64,000 bases of DNA from Gemmataceae bacterium (GTDB taxonomy: Bacteria; Planctomycetota; Planctomycetia; Gemmatales; Gemmataceae). Below, piece after piece: positions 47,298 to 57,600 of this stretch. Each line of letters starts with the position of its first letter. Within the stretch, counting starts at the first letter, position 1. Under the pieces are notes generated by a model. That model did not search any database and had not been told where the DNA came from. It worked only from the letters and a program-made list of their open reading frames with translations. The DNA lies in contig JANWVV010000005.1 of the NCBI GenBank assembly GCA_025055795.1, forward strand, positions 62,001 through 126,000. The letters run 5' to 3'. Position numbers and translations under genes: made by a program.

Positions 47298-48557
47298 ATG
47301 CATCGACGGGACTGGCTTCGTTGCTGTCTGTTCGGGGCGGGCACCGCCCTGTGGAACGGACAATCGAGCAAGGGGCATACGCCCAAATACCTGGATGGCA
47401 CGGACAGGAAAGCCGTAGCCCCTTCATCACTGGCTAAACCCGAAGCTCTCGAGCAGATCGATCCAGTGGTCAAGCAGGCCATTGCCCAAAAGGAAACAGC
47501 GGGTGCGGTAGTGCTGGTGTTGCACGGCGACGAAGTCATTTATCTACGGGCTTTTGGTTACCGTCGCCTGCTACCTGAGCCGGTAGAAATGACCACCGAT
47601 ACGCTTTTTGATCTGGCGTCGTTGACCAAGCCGGTGGCAACCGCTAGTGCCATTATGCTCCTGATACAGGACGGGTTACTGAAGCTGAATGATCGTGTAG
47701 CTCGCCATTGGCCCGCCTTCGCCGCTGGGGGAAAAGAGGGAGTCACCGTAGAACATCTGCTGTTGCACACCTCAGGGTTGATCGCCGACAATCCAATAGC
47801 CGACTATGCTGCGGGAGAACAACGAGCCTGGGAGCGAATCGCGCAACTCAAGCTACTGGACCCACCGGGGGAAAGATTCCGTTACTCGGATGTCGGTTAC
47901 CTGGTCCTGGGTCGTTTGGTAGAGCTATGCAGTGGCCGCAAATTGGACATATTTTGCCGCGAGCGGCTATGGCAACCACTCAGGATGAAAGACACGGCAT
48001 TTGTGCTTAGCGAGTCACAGCGTCAACGCACAGCCGCTACGGGGCGTCGAGAAGGGCGGTGGCTCCAAGGAGAGGTCCATGATCCTCGTGCCGCTTTGCT
48101 CGGCGGAGTAGCCGGTCATGCGGGACTTTTCTCCACTGCCGCCGATCTGGCTCGATACTGCCGCTTACTTTTGAGCAATGGCCAGCTCGAAGGACGGCGT
48201 TTGTTCCATGAAGATACCTTGCGGCAATGGCTCACACCCCGAGCCGTTATATTGGGCAAAGACTCGGCTGAACAACCTCTGCGAGGTTGGCGAGCGTATG
48301 GTTGGGACGTCGACACCCCATACTCGACACCACGCGGCGAACTTTTCCCGAAAGATCGCAGCTTCGGCCACACCGGCTTCACGGGTACCAGTCTGTGGTT
48401 GGATCCCGCCACACGCACAGCCGTGATCATCCTGACTAATCGACTACATCCTGACGAGAAGGGGAACGTGACTCCACTGCGTCGCCAGGTTGGTACACTG
48501 GCCGCTCAGGCTGTTGGTTATGGCCGCATGACGGTTCCCTCCAATCCTCGGAAGTAG
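47298..48557 (+). CDS. Serine hydrolase, class C beta-lactamase fold
   Basis: 419 residues from the ATG at 47298, placed 8 nt after GGAGG; a TTG at 47292 is the alternative. The N-terminus HRRDWLRCCLFGAGTAL looks like a Tat-type signal. Active-site motifs: Ser108-LT-Lys111 (DLASLTK), Tyr196-Ser-Asp (RYSDVGY, where YxN is usual), and His-Thr-Gly at 358-360 (FGHTGFTGTSLW). The family covers esterases, D-aminopeptidases and penicillin-binding relatives. The YSD variant is common in esterase-like members, so true beta-lactamase activity is unlikely. Confidence 0.88.
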   Translation: MHRRDWLRCCLFGAGTALWNGQSSKGHTPKYLDGTDRKAVAPSSLAKPEALEQIDPVVKQAIAQKETAGAVVLVLHGDEVIYLRAFGYRRLLPEPVEMTTDTLFDLASLTKPVATASAIMLLIQDGLLKLNDRVARHWPAFAAGGKEGVTVEHLLLHTSGLIADNPIADYAAGEQRAWERIAQLKLLDPPGERFRYSDVGYLVLGRLVELCSGRKLDIFCRERLWQPLRMKDTAFVLSESQRQRTAATGRREGRWLQGEVHDPRAALLGGVAGHAGLFSTAADLARYCRLLLSNGQLEGRRLFHEDTLRQWLTPRAVILGKDSAEQPLRGWRAYGWDVDTPYSTPRGELFPKDRSFGHTGFTGTSLWLDPATRTAVIILTNRLHPDEKGNVTPLRRQVGTLAAQAVGYGRMTVPSNPRK

Positions 48558-48640
48558 GGCCAACAGCACACAAAATCATCAAAATAATCGCAATTTCCCG
48601 CGGCTGAAGTGGTAAGGTCAGTTAGTCATCGCCCTTTCTG

Positions 48641-49978
48641 CTATTGAGGCGGCCAGGCCTTTCGGCACAGCGATAGTGCGATGAGGGCCTGAGCCGTGGC
48701 CACCAGTGGCTCGTTTTCACGGACCAGTTCGCATGGATTTTCCCAGTGACCGTCGGGGTGTTGGCGAGCAAGCAGGGCAAGAGCTATTTCCCTGTACCAG
48801 TTTTGTCTTTCTCCCCTTCCCAACCGCATTTGACTAAAGGTCCGAGCGACCGAAGCTATGTAGTAGTAATAGACAGCGTTGCGATTAGGCTCATGAGCGG
48901 ATACGTATGCCCCCGGGTGTTGATCAGCCTGAAAATGTTTGTGCAACCAGGTGGCTGCTGCCTTTAATCGTTGGTCGTCCTGACCCTTCGGGTCAAACGC
49001 ACCGGCCTGTTGGCACAGCACCAAAGCGCGATAGCCATCTGCCGTCATGCTCCCATAGGAGGGAAAGCCGACATCAGCCGGACGCTCCTGATCAAGGGGT
49101 TTCTGATCGGCTGGCGGGGGGATCACCACTTTCCCCGCTTTGTTGCGAACTGGATCAGCATCGATAAAGCGGAATCCACCATCACGCACGGGCATCGGCA
49201 CCTGATCGCCCCAGTTTTGCATGCGTCGGATAAAGATCATGGCTGTACGGGCCGTTTCTGCATCCAGGGCGTCCGCTGCTGCCAGGCCTTGCAACGCGTA
49301 AACGGTGGCCGACAAGTTCGATTCCGTGAACGCAGGAGCAAACCTGCCCGGCTGAGGTTTGTAGGGAATCAAGCGGCAGTAACCCCAGCCACCGTAGTGT
49401 ACGTCATCAGGGGACCAACCTAGCGCTTCAGTAAGTTGACGCTCCTTCAAATAACGGACCCAAGCTGGTCGCCGTGCTGCCTGGACTTTCGCACTCGGAT
49501 GAGAAAATACTTCCAGGATTAACGCTGCGGTATAAACGGGATACTCTAATTGATCCTCTGTGAGATGAAGCTTGCCCGCTGCGTCGTGCCATTGATCTAG
49601 AAAACTGTAACCCCGCTGTAATCTTGGCTGCAACTCGTTCTGCAGTGAAAGGCCTGCGTCACAGGCATGCTGCAGAGCTAGCAAAACGAGCGGCGTTAAT
49701 GCTGTACCGTCTTTGAACGCGGCATACAGATCCGACCGCCAGGCACCATCCTTGTCGTCTTGGTTCCGACGGAGAAATTCCACGGCGTTGCGGAGAGCAA
49801 CATCTAGTTGCGATAATTCGACACGGTCTGCCGCCTTTGATTCCGTTTTTCCTTCGGATATCCCCGCCTTTCCTCCTTGAGGATCAGTAGGAGGAGTAGG
49901 CGTTTTTTCGCCGGGCGAACATCCCGCCACAAGACCGCTTAACAGTAATACCACCCACCAAAAACGAACAGAGGTCAT
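48641..49978 (-). CDS. Lipoprotein with squalene-cyclase/prenyltransferase-type repeats (alpha toroid)
   Basis: 445 residues. The signal WVVLLLSGLVAGC ends in a lipobox Cys at 20. After a Pro/Gly-rich linker (CSPGEKTPTPPTDPQGG), residues 55-440 show helix pairs with DKDGAW, GWGYCRL and HPDGHWENP, reminiscent of the QW and prenyltransferase repeats that make alpha-alpha toroids. The DxDD motif of squalene-hopene cyclase is not seen, so cyclase activity is unlikely. It lies downstream of a second toroid protein on the same strand; a probable terminator (50085-50123) separates them. Confidence 0.75.
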   Translation of the reverse strand: MTSVRFWWVVLLLSGLVAGCSPGEKTPTPPTDPQGGKAGISEGKTESKAADRVELSQLDVALRNAVEFLRRNQDDKDGAWRSDLYAAFKDGTALTPLVLLALQHACDAGLSLQNELQPRLQRGYSFLDQWHDAAGKLHLTEDQLEYPVYTAALILEVFSHPSAKVQAARRPAWVRYLKERQLTEALGWSPDDVHYGGWGYCRLIPYKPQPGRFAPAFTESNLSATVYALQGLAAADALDAETARTAMIFIRRMQNWGDQVPMPVRDGGFRFIDADPVRNKAGKVVIPPPADQKPLDQERPADVGFPSYGSMTADGYRALVLCQQAGAFDPKGQDDQRLKAAATWLHKHFQADQHPGAYVSAHEPNRNAVYYYYIASVARTFSQMRLGRGERQNWYREIALALLARQHPDGHWENPCELVRENEPLVATAQALIALSLCRKAWPPQ

Positions 49979-50084
49979 GGTGATCGGACCTCAACAGAAA
50001 TCAGTATTCATCGAGCACTATGGTGCTACTAGAGAAACACAATCCCTTTCCGGCAGCGGAGTAAGGTTTCTGCATGTGTAGATG

Positions 50085-50123
50085 CCTAAAGAAGAAGGGT
50101 ACGGCGAAGGTGGCCATACCCTT
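50085..50123 (-). terminator. Probable terminator after the second toroid gene
   Basis: On the minus strand AAGGGTA / TACCCTT (7 bp) encloses a 15-nt loop and is followed by CTTCTTTAGG, a modest T-rich tract. It lies about 100 bp after the stop of the gene at 50220. Confidence 0.4.
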
Positions 50124-50219
50124 GTGTCTGGGATAGAGGCTAGGGATTACTTGCTGACTAATCAGGGTCCGTTAACTGCTAAAGCATTGGATGTCTGACC
50201 CCCTCTTGCGATCCGGGAA

Positions 50220-51791
50220 TTACTTGTCGGCAGGTGCCGCATTCTTTTTCTCACGCGCTGCGGCGATCACTTCAACGGGGAATGGGGTACGGTCTGCCAT
50301 TAGCACTAGTAAGGCAGCCGCTGTGCAGAAGGTTCGTCCCGTGATGCAGTGGTGACCTTGCCAGGAACCATCGCGGTCTTGAGCGGCTTCTAGTCCCCTG
50401 GTCATGCGTGCGTCCCACTCCTCCCATTCCTTGCCACCCTGCAAAACGAGGGTTTCACTGATGTTGAGGTAGCTGAGGAACTCTTCGCCCCCGTTGCTAC
50501 CAAAGCCAGCAACGAACCGCTGATCACGAGCATTACGCAGCAACTCGGCTTGCAAAGCCGCGTTCTGTTCTTCCAACTGTCTCAATTCAGCCAATTTGCG
50601 TTCCGCTTCCCTTTTTTGCTCCGTGGTAGCGGACCGGCTCTTCAACACCTCTTTGGCTTTAGCGGCGTCCAGACGGATGTTATTGACCACATCCTGGAAA
50701 TTGCTGGCCCCTTGGCTGGCGCTATAGAGGGCGATGCCGGCATCTCCTGCTGCTGCGGGTATGGTTCGTGCTCCACCGGGGCGCCCCGGTCCCTCTACAC
50801 CAGGGACCGCTGTGGAAGTGACACCACCCGTGCGGCCGGCGGATTGCGCAGCTGTTTTGGCTTGGGCGACAATCCGCTTCAGTACAATCTCGTCCACTTG
50901 AGCACCCCGTTCGCGTGCCCGTGCCACACTTTTATTGGCAATACCCACGGACAAGGTGGGTGCCCACGCATTGTTGCCTGCAAAGTTGCCATCAGCACCC
51001 TGATGCCGGACAATCTTGGTCATGGTTTTTTCCAAGGCGGTTACCACACGCGGTTCGAGGTTGCCACAGCGGCCCCGCAGCTCGGCTAACACCAGGTTGG
51101 CCATGAAAGTGTCCACATATGGACCGATTTTGCTCTGCAATTGCGTGCCGCGAATGTCGCTGACATACAAGGAATCGTTGTCGGCTTTCTCAACATGTTT
51201 GAGGAGGAATTCCAGGCCTTTGCGGACGGCGTCTTTGTATTCTCCTTCCACGGGTGTGTTCCCTGCCCGGATGAGGGCCAGCATAGCAAAGGCGGTATTA
51301 CCCACGTCTGAAGGGTCGGCTACGTTCGGACCATCAATACGTCCGCCGCCACTCAAGTTAGTCCGCCAACCGCCCCCTTGGTTCCATCCCCCATCAGGCT
51401 GTTGATGTTCGACCAGATATTTCAGCCCCTTTTTCACGGCCTCACTCAAGGGTTTGGGCTCAACGGCAAAGGCGGTTTTGGCGACCTGGTCGGTAACCTT
51501 GACGGGCGGAACGGATTTATCTGGTTTGGATTCAGCACCGGCGGGGGAGTACGTTGCGGGTCGACCCGGTATTTCAATGGCCGGAGTGGGTACACCGAAC
51601 CCGGGGCCTGACGGCGGTGGAGGGGGCGGTTCAGCCTTACCTGCACCTGGAGGGGCGATAACCCCCGGACGTCCTTTGAATATGGGCGGCTCAAAAGGCT
51701 TTTCCTGAGCTAGCAGCCAGTAAGTGCCAAGAGCTGTTACTCCTCCTCCCAGACCCAGTCCCAGCAACAAATGGCGTGCAATGCGTGTCAT
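50220..51791 (-). CDS. Secreted protein with squalene-cyclase/prenyltransferase-type repeats
   Basis: 523 residues, GGGGAGG 7 nt before the ATG. A hydrophobic segment at 7-28 (HLLLGLGLGGGVTALG) is a signal or anchor, followed by a Pro-rich linker (KAEPPPPPPSGPGFG). Toroid-like repeats: LKYLVEHQQPDGGWNQGGGW, DVGNTAFAMLALIRAGNTP, MTKIVRHQGADGNFAGNNAW, and at the end RDGSWQGHHCITGRTFCTAAALLVLM. A coiled-coil stretch with EVLKSRSATTEQKREAERKL splits the toroid near residue 390. No cyclase catalytic motif. Surface-carbohydrate or protein binding is possible but unproven. Confidence 0.75.
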   Translation of the reverse strand: MTRIARHLLLGLGLGGGVTALGTYWLLAQEKPFEPPIFKGRPGVIAPPGAGKAEPPPPPPSGPGFGVPTPAIEIPGRPATYSPAGAESKPDKSVPPVKVTDQVAKTAFAVEPKPLSEAVKKGLKYLVEHQQPDGGWNQGGGWRTNLSGGGRIDGPNVADPSDVGNTAFAMLALIRAGNTPVEGEYKDAVRKGLEFLLKHVEKADNDSLYVSDIRGTQLQSKIGPYVDTFMANLVLAELRGRCGNLEPRVVTALEKTMTKIVRHQGADGNFAGNNAWAPTLSVGIANKSVARARERGAQVDEIVLKRIVAQAKTAAQSAGRTGGVTSTAVPGVEGPGRPGGARTIPAAAGDAGIALYSASQGASNFQDVVNNIRLDAAKAKEVLKSRSATTEQKREAERKLAELRQLEEQNAALQAELLRNARDQRFVAGFGSNGGEEFLSYLNISETLVLQGGKEWEEWDARMTRGLEAAQDRDGSWQGHHCITGRTFCTAAALLVLMADRTPFPVEVIAAAREKKNAAPADK

Positions 51792-52405
51792 TGGACTACC
51801 TCCCCTTGTGCAATCGTCATACCGTGATACTAAACCGCGATACTAGAACCGTTTGAGCACAGGCCGATGTCCCGTGGAGCCCAATCGACCAGATGTCAAC
51901 CCTCAAGCTCCACTCTGACAACCTTGGCCAGTCAGAATTTTCTGACTTGCTGGCCTTCTGATGATACGACGTGTCACTCCCTGTGAGCGTTTGCTCCAGT
52001 TTGTAGCCAATCAGCAAAAACTTTATTGCTTAGCCTCGCGGCACTGAACCAACATGTAGGTATGTTCTCCTAAAGAAAAAATTTGTTCTGACCCGATGTT
52101 GTGTGGAAACATAACTATCTTTGCGCGACGCTCAACGTGTTCCGATGCGATACGATCGAGACAAGCACTATCTGATGTTTTTTGCATTAGACTAGCGGAA
52201 TACTTGCAGACTTGATTGTTGTTATCATGTGGTAATAACGGGTGCCCTTGTTTTTAATGCGGGCATTGGCTAAATTGATTAGTAAACAGGTGCCAATAGT
52301 GGGCTTTGTCGTTCGCTGACGCTTACGCGTCGGGAACGTAGGCAGGAAGTTGTATATAACCGATTGACGGCCTCAAAATTTCGTCCCGGTGATGGGGTGT
52401 TGCCC
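51792..52405. other. AT-rich divergent region with inverted repeat
   Basis: About 610 bp between the toroid gene (minus) and cysK (plus). A 10-bp imperfect inverted repeat with two G-T pairs lies at 52218-52239 (GTTGTTATCA / TGGTAATAAC). A small hairpin GACGC-TTAC-GCGTC is at 52318-52331. A possible alternative TTG start of cysK at 52364 follows AGGAAG. Confidence 0.4.
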
Positions 52406-53395
52406 ATGGTAGTAGAGACGGGATTCCGGACGCAGGTTTACGACGACATCACGCAAACGATTGGTCACACGCCACTAGTGCGCTTGCGACGGGTGGTTGG
52501 CAATAGCAAGGCAACGGTCTTGGGGAAGCTGGAAAATTTCAATCCCCTTTGGTCGGTCAAGGATCGGATTGGGGTGGCAATGATAGATGCGGCTGAGAAA
52601 GCCGGGAAGGTCACGCCGGAGACTATGATTGTCGAGCCGACCAGCGGCAACACAGGAATTGGTCTGGCGTTCACCTGTGCGGCGCGGGGGTACAAATTGA
52701 CGGTGACGATGCCCGAAAGCATGTCGCTCGAGCGGCAACGCTTGCTGAAGGCGTTTGGAGCCCGGGTTGTCTTGACGCCGCGGGAACTGGGGATGCGGGG
52801 GGCCGTGGCCGAGGCTAATCGGATCTTCGAAGAGCTAGGAGGGGAACCACGGGCCTTTATGCCGCAACAATTCAAAAACCCGGCAAACCCGGAAATTCAT
52901 CGCCGTACCACCGCGGAGGAAATCTGGCGGGCTACCAACGGACAGATCGACATTCTAATTTCTGGTGTAGGGACAGGGGGTACGATTACCGGTTGTGGCG
53001 AAGTGCTGAAGGCCCGCAAACCCAGCGTGCGATGCATTGCTGTCGAGCCGGCGGCCAGTCCCGTCATCACTCAGCATCTTGTGCACGGGATACCGAAGGA
53101 TCAGGTCAAGCCAGGCCCGCACAAGATACAAGGAATAGGTGCGGGTTTCATTCCAGACGTGCTCAATCTTTCCATCATTGATGAAGTGCTCACCGTGACG
53201 GACGAGGAAGCCTTTGAGATGGCACGCCGACTAGCCCGTGAGGAGGGGATGCTCTGCGGTATTTCCTGCGGGGCGGCGGCCGCTGTAGCAGTCAAGGTGG
53301 CCCAACGTCCCGAAAATGCCGGCAAAGTAATTGTCGTCATCCTGCCCGATTTGGGCGAACGCTACTTGTCTACCGCCCTTTTCCCTCAGGATTAA
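52406..53395 (+). CDS. cysK: Cysteine synthase (O-acetylserine sulfhydrylase)
   Basis: 329 residues from the ATG at 52406; a TTG at 52364 would add 14. The PLP-dependent fold is complete: [17 protein letters not shown], the PLP lysine at about 52 ([12 protein letters not shown]), the substrate loop [11 protein letters not shown], the PLP-phosphate loop [22 protein letters not shown] and [11 protein letters not shown]. It replaces the acetyl group of O-acetylserine with sulfide to give cysteine. The residues before the lysine read NPLWSVKD instead of the common NPAGSVKD, a small deviation whose effect is unknown. It stands alone; no cysE is nearby. Confidence 0.92.
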   Translation: MVVETGFRTQVYDDITQTIGHTPLVRLRRVVGNSKATVLGKLENFNPLWSVKDRIGVAMIDAAEKAGKVTPETMIVEPTSGNTGIGLAFTCAARGYKLTVTMPESMSLERQRLLKAFGARVVLTPRELGMRGAVAEANRIFEELGGEPRAFMPQQFKNPANPEIHRRTTAEEIWRATNGQIDILISGVGTGGTITGCGEVLKARKPSVRCIAVEPAASPVITQHLVHGIPKDQVKPGPHKIQGIGAGFIPDVLNLSIIDEVLTVTDEEAFEMARRLAREEGMLCGISCGAAAAVAVKVAQRPENAGKVIVVILPDLGERYLSTALFPQD

Positions 53396-53558
53396 GTATG
53401 CACTGTGTATTACAAAACAAGCTGCTGGATATTAACGAGCGACGATTACTCTAAAACTTGGGCATTCTACACGGATCGGAACCTTCCTGAAGAAATCGGA
53501 AAACCTACAGCTAAACGACGTTTGGGTACGCATTGCCCCCTGAACAGAAAAAGTGAAG

Positions 53559-54392
53559 TCACTCCTTTTTGCTGAACCGGGGTATGAGTCGGGGTTGCCC
53601 CCAAATTGGATGCTGGATGTCACCTCCCAATTCAAAGACCACATCAAATCGTTGCCGCCGCTGTGAGGGACCTTCCCACTCAATGGCCAAGACCTGACGG
53701 GTTACAGCCTCTGTTACCTTCCACCGTGCTTCAATTTGTCGTGAGGCTCCTTGAGGAGGTTTCAAGATCAGTATCACTTGACCGTCGGGTTGATACGTAA
53801 GTGTTATCGGGTAAGGCAGATCTGTATGCCAGGTTCCGATGAGCTGAGCTCGCTTTTCCGCCATGACTGTCTGCGCTACTTCGGGATCCAAAGAAGGTAA
53901 CTTCGGTGGAGGGGGTATCGCAGGTATTGGCGGAAGGACATCCTTTTTACCTGCTCCGCCATCTTCCTTCGACAGCGCCGTTTCCTTGCCATGCTGGCCC
54001 GTTGACGCTGGATTGCCATCACCTTTTGCTTGTTGCCCCTCGCCAATCGGGATATTGGGTTGTGTACCTAATAGTAGAAAAATTACATACGTAACTGTGA
54101 CTACAGCGATAACCGTAACTGATGCAAGGATAATCAGAGCATATACCCGCTTAGATGATCGCGTGGGCTGTGAATCAGGCGGTGCTGACGGTAACCCCTG
54201 TCCGGCCATGTCAGACTTATCATCTGCCAACTCGGCCTCGTAGACAATGGAATGATCATGACTACCCTCTCCGGCAGCTGGGATGGGTGCGTCACATCGA
54301 GGACAGCGGAGTGCATTGTCGAACAGCGGTGTCCGGCTCATTGTTATCGTCGTCTGGCATTTAGGGCAGACCACCACCGGTTGAAAAGACAT
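53559..54392 (-). CDS. Zinc-ribbon protein with one membrane segment
   Basis: 277 residues; AGGGGA before the ATG. An N-terminal zinc ribbon of the MJ0042 type has Cys9, Cys12, Cys30 and Cys33 (VVVCPKCQTT, LRCPRCDAPIP). A hydrophobic segment at about 84-107 (VYALIILASVTVIAVVTVTYV) follows a disordered stretch. After a Gly/Pro-rich linker, residues 190-277 form a strand-rich domain (TWHTDLPYPITLTYQPDGQV). This layout is common in planctomycetes. Its function is unknown; the topology would place the ribbon in the cytoplasm. Convergent with cysK. Confidence 0.72.
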   Translation of the reverse strand: MSFQPVVVCPKCQTTITMSRTPLFDNALRCPRCDAPIPAAGEGSHDHSIVYEAELADDKSDMAGQGLPSAPPDSQPTRSSKRVYALIILASVTVIAVVTVTYVIFLLLGTQPNIPIGEGQQAKGDGNPASTGQHGKETALSKEDGGAGKKDVLPPIPAIPPPPKLPSLDPEVAQTVMAEKRAQLIGTWHTDLPYPITLTYQPDGQVILILKPPQGASRQIEARWKVTEAVTRQVLAIEWEGPSQRRQRFDVVFELGGDIQHPIWGQPRLIPRFSKKE

Positions 54393-54655
54393 GCTGTTTC
54401 CCCTGGGACTATGTTGTTCAGGGCAGGCTTATACTCTAGTCATTATGTTGATGTGCTTGATCGTATACCAGCAGGATTCGCCCGTCAAATAAGTTGATTT
54501 CGCTCACCTGGAGAATGACATCATTAACGATAATGGGCACGATAGGAACATCTTTATACAAATCTGAGTCTTAAATCTAAGTTGCTCTGATTGATGCAAT
54601 AACGTCTCTATTTATAGGCTAAACTCAGGATTTTACAGAGCCTGCGTACGCCTCT

Positions 54656-57600
54656 TTAACTGCGTAGCAGGATCGCCCCTTCACCGTTGCGGAGGGTAAT
54701 GGAACTGATGAGGGGACCAAGAGTACCATCGGCCTGCAGACGCCGATAGGTACCCCCGAGGGCATGGATAGTAGCCGTGTTGTCTGCCGTGGTACCTGTG
54801 CCAACACCCAACGCGTATGAAAGTGGCTTGTATAACACTAAGGCTTTAGTGTAATCACGAGCGTAAACCCGGTATACCAGACGAGGATCCGTAGGATCTG
54901 TCCCTGTAGCAAATACTCGTAAGGAACCAACGGGCTGTCCGACGTCGATTGCCGCAGCAGGTGACCAGTGCTCCGTCCAGGAAGACGAGGGGTTGTGACC
55001 ACCGAAGAACATCAAAAAGGTGCGTTGTGGATCGGCTAACAGATAGTAGTAGGCCAAAGCAGCTAACTGAGTGCGAGGATCGGTGGGGCGGAATGAGCCG
55101 GGATGGGTGTCCAGAACTAGATAGGCCGAGCGGCCGGGGGCCAACCGGCTAGCGACCAGATCAACGACGTCCAGCACTTGGGCCCAATTAGCTTGCATGG
55201 GTCGCAACAGAAATTCTTCAAAGCTGGCTGCTGCAGCAGAGGTGAGGGGGATGGCATCGTTTCCGCCGCCGGCAGTATTGAGCATTATCCATTTGGGAGC
55301 AATCGCCCGGCTGACAGTCGCAACTAAAGCGGCAGAGTCAATGGAGAAAGCAGCAGTAGCCTCCTGGACACTGATACCGGCAAAGGGGATACGGCCGGTG
55401 GCATTATCCAGGAATAGACCATCGGCCTGTGGATAACTCAGCAGCAAGCGGCGGTAATAGTCCGCCGCCCAGCGTCGCACGTTGACGTCGGCGGGATTAG
55501 TAACAAAACGCATTTGACCGTAATAAGGGTAAAACAGTCGGGACTCGTACACAAACCGGGCGTCGTAGCCGGGTCGTCGGCGAGCATATTCGGCATCGTT
55601 GAGATAACCGTCGCCATCGCGGTCAGCGGTAGCGTCGAAAGCGGGAATGACGCCACTGGTTCCGCCGTTGGCCTGTACGTAATCCCGCCCCAAGGCGCTT
55701 TGCCAAATGGCCTGCTGCTCGTTGGTACCTCCGGTGACACGGAAACGAACGTAATACAGACGCGCGCTGCCGCTTAAGGATGCTGGCACCCAATCGCGGG
55801 GCGGGTCAAAAGTCAGGCGGCCACTCTGCCGCTGCCCATTGGTATCATCTTGCAACAAGGGTAAGGGCTTCCATAGGATCGGATTGCCTTGATTATCGAT
55901 CGCAGCCACATACTCCCACACACCGTTCCATCCCGTTGCGGCTGCTTTTAGCAGTCGGATATTGACTTCCCGGAATGGCTCGGGGTAGCCGATGGCAGTC
56001 GTAGTACCGACGGCTCCCAAAGGCACGCCATTCCCCCCACCCCGGACAGCCGTCGTAACTGCAGTCGATGTCCCGTTAGGAACGGTCTGGACAGCCCACC
56101 AAAACCAGGTCACGGGCTGTGAAGAAGGGCTCGATCCTTGGAAAGGTGTGGCCCGTGTCACATGGTAAAATGCTAACTCCCGGGATACACCGATCCGATC
56201 TGCATAACTCAACCAGTCCGTCAACAAGTCCTGATACAGGTTGGAAACATTGCCGTAGATCAGTTGGGGTGTTTGAGGAGCGATGCTATCGATGAGACTT
56301 AAATACCGTACATTGGGAACAACCAGATCCACCGCTGTCTGCAAAAGTTGTCGTTCGAAACTGCCCATGGGATTACCGCTGTAAGCGAGTTGGGCAATAC
56401 GGATATGAGAAAAGTGACGAGGAATGTCGGGGACGAATAGGGGATCCTGTCCGGTATTTCGCGTGGTAAAGGTATACTCCGCCACTCCCAAGTTGCCTTC
56501 ACTATCGTAGGCACGCACCTGAAGTAAATGTGTCCCATTGGTCAGGGTAGTAGTGTCGAGTGTCCAACGTGCAGGGGAAGTAGTAGCCACAGCCCGCAGT
56601 AATCCATCCAGACGAAACTCCAGCCGAACGATGGAACCAGTAGCGATAGCTTGAAAGGTAACGTCTCCCGAAAACGGACTATTCCCACCTAAGGGAGCCA
56701 CCGTCACAGTGGGTCCAGTATTGTTATCGATGGCGTGAGCGCGAAAATCATCAAAAAAAATAGTACCCGCATAGGAGGGGGAACGCGCTAATGCCACACG
56801 GCCACCTTGCATCAATGTGCCATCACGCACCTCCAAGGCAAAATCGGGGGTGTCTGACCACGAACCATCGGCCGACAACCATTGCTGGGTGTCATTGCGA
56901 ACGACGGCCAACCGCAAGCGGTCCCCCACAGCCGTCAGTTGCAACCGCACCCACTGATTACTTAACCATTGTTGCGAACGCACACTTCCTAGAGTGGTTT
57001 CCACGCCGTTGACGACGCGGATCAGTGCTACCTCCACCCCTCGACGAAGCTGGGCGGCATAGTAACTAGGGGTGGCACCTTCGAGATCCGTCCCACGGAC
57101 CACCACGCGGGCAGGGATAAGACTGTCTGCGTAGATCGTGGCAGCCACAGCTACGTCAGCTGGCAAGTTTAATTCCGGCCCAGCCAGACCACCGGTAGTC
57201 GAACCCCCTAGGCTCGCTAAAGAACCCGGCAAACTGACGGCTCGTGTATGACTGATAGACCAATTTCCCGGCGCACCACTATTTGTGCTGAACCAATTTT
57301 CGGGAAAGCTGCCTTCGTTCCGACTATCGAAGCTTTCCGATATACCAACTGGCTCGGGTGTTTGATAGACAAAATCGTCCAGGATGACTTCTCCTGTGTA
57401 ACGGGGCAATCGGCCTGTTCCTACCCGTCCCGCCACTGGCAGCCAACTAGTCGTCACCGTCATGGCTGTTGTTTCCGCATTGGACCAGGTGCCACTACTG
57501 TTCAGATACTCTCCACTATCCAGGCGAATAACCTGGACAACCACCTGATTTCCTTGGGGACGCAACCACACCTGCACCCAACGATTTGATAGATAGGCGG

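Noticed and set aside
47298-48557. Antibiotic-resistance beta-lactamase
   Set aside because: The YSD motif and long family spread favour an esterase or peptidase-like hydrolase; resistance cannot be inferred.
50220-51791. Squalene-hopene cyclase
   Set aside because: Repeats are similar, but the DxDD catalytic motif is missing and the protein has an export signal and coiled-coil insertion.
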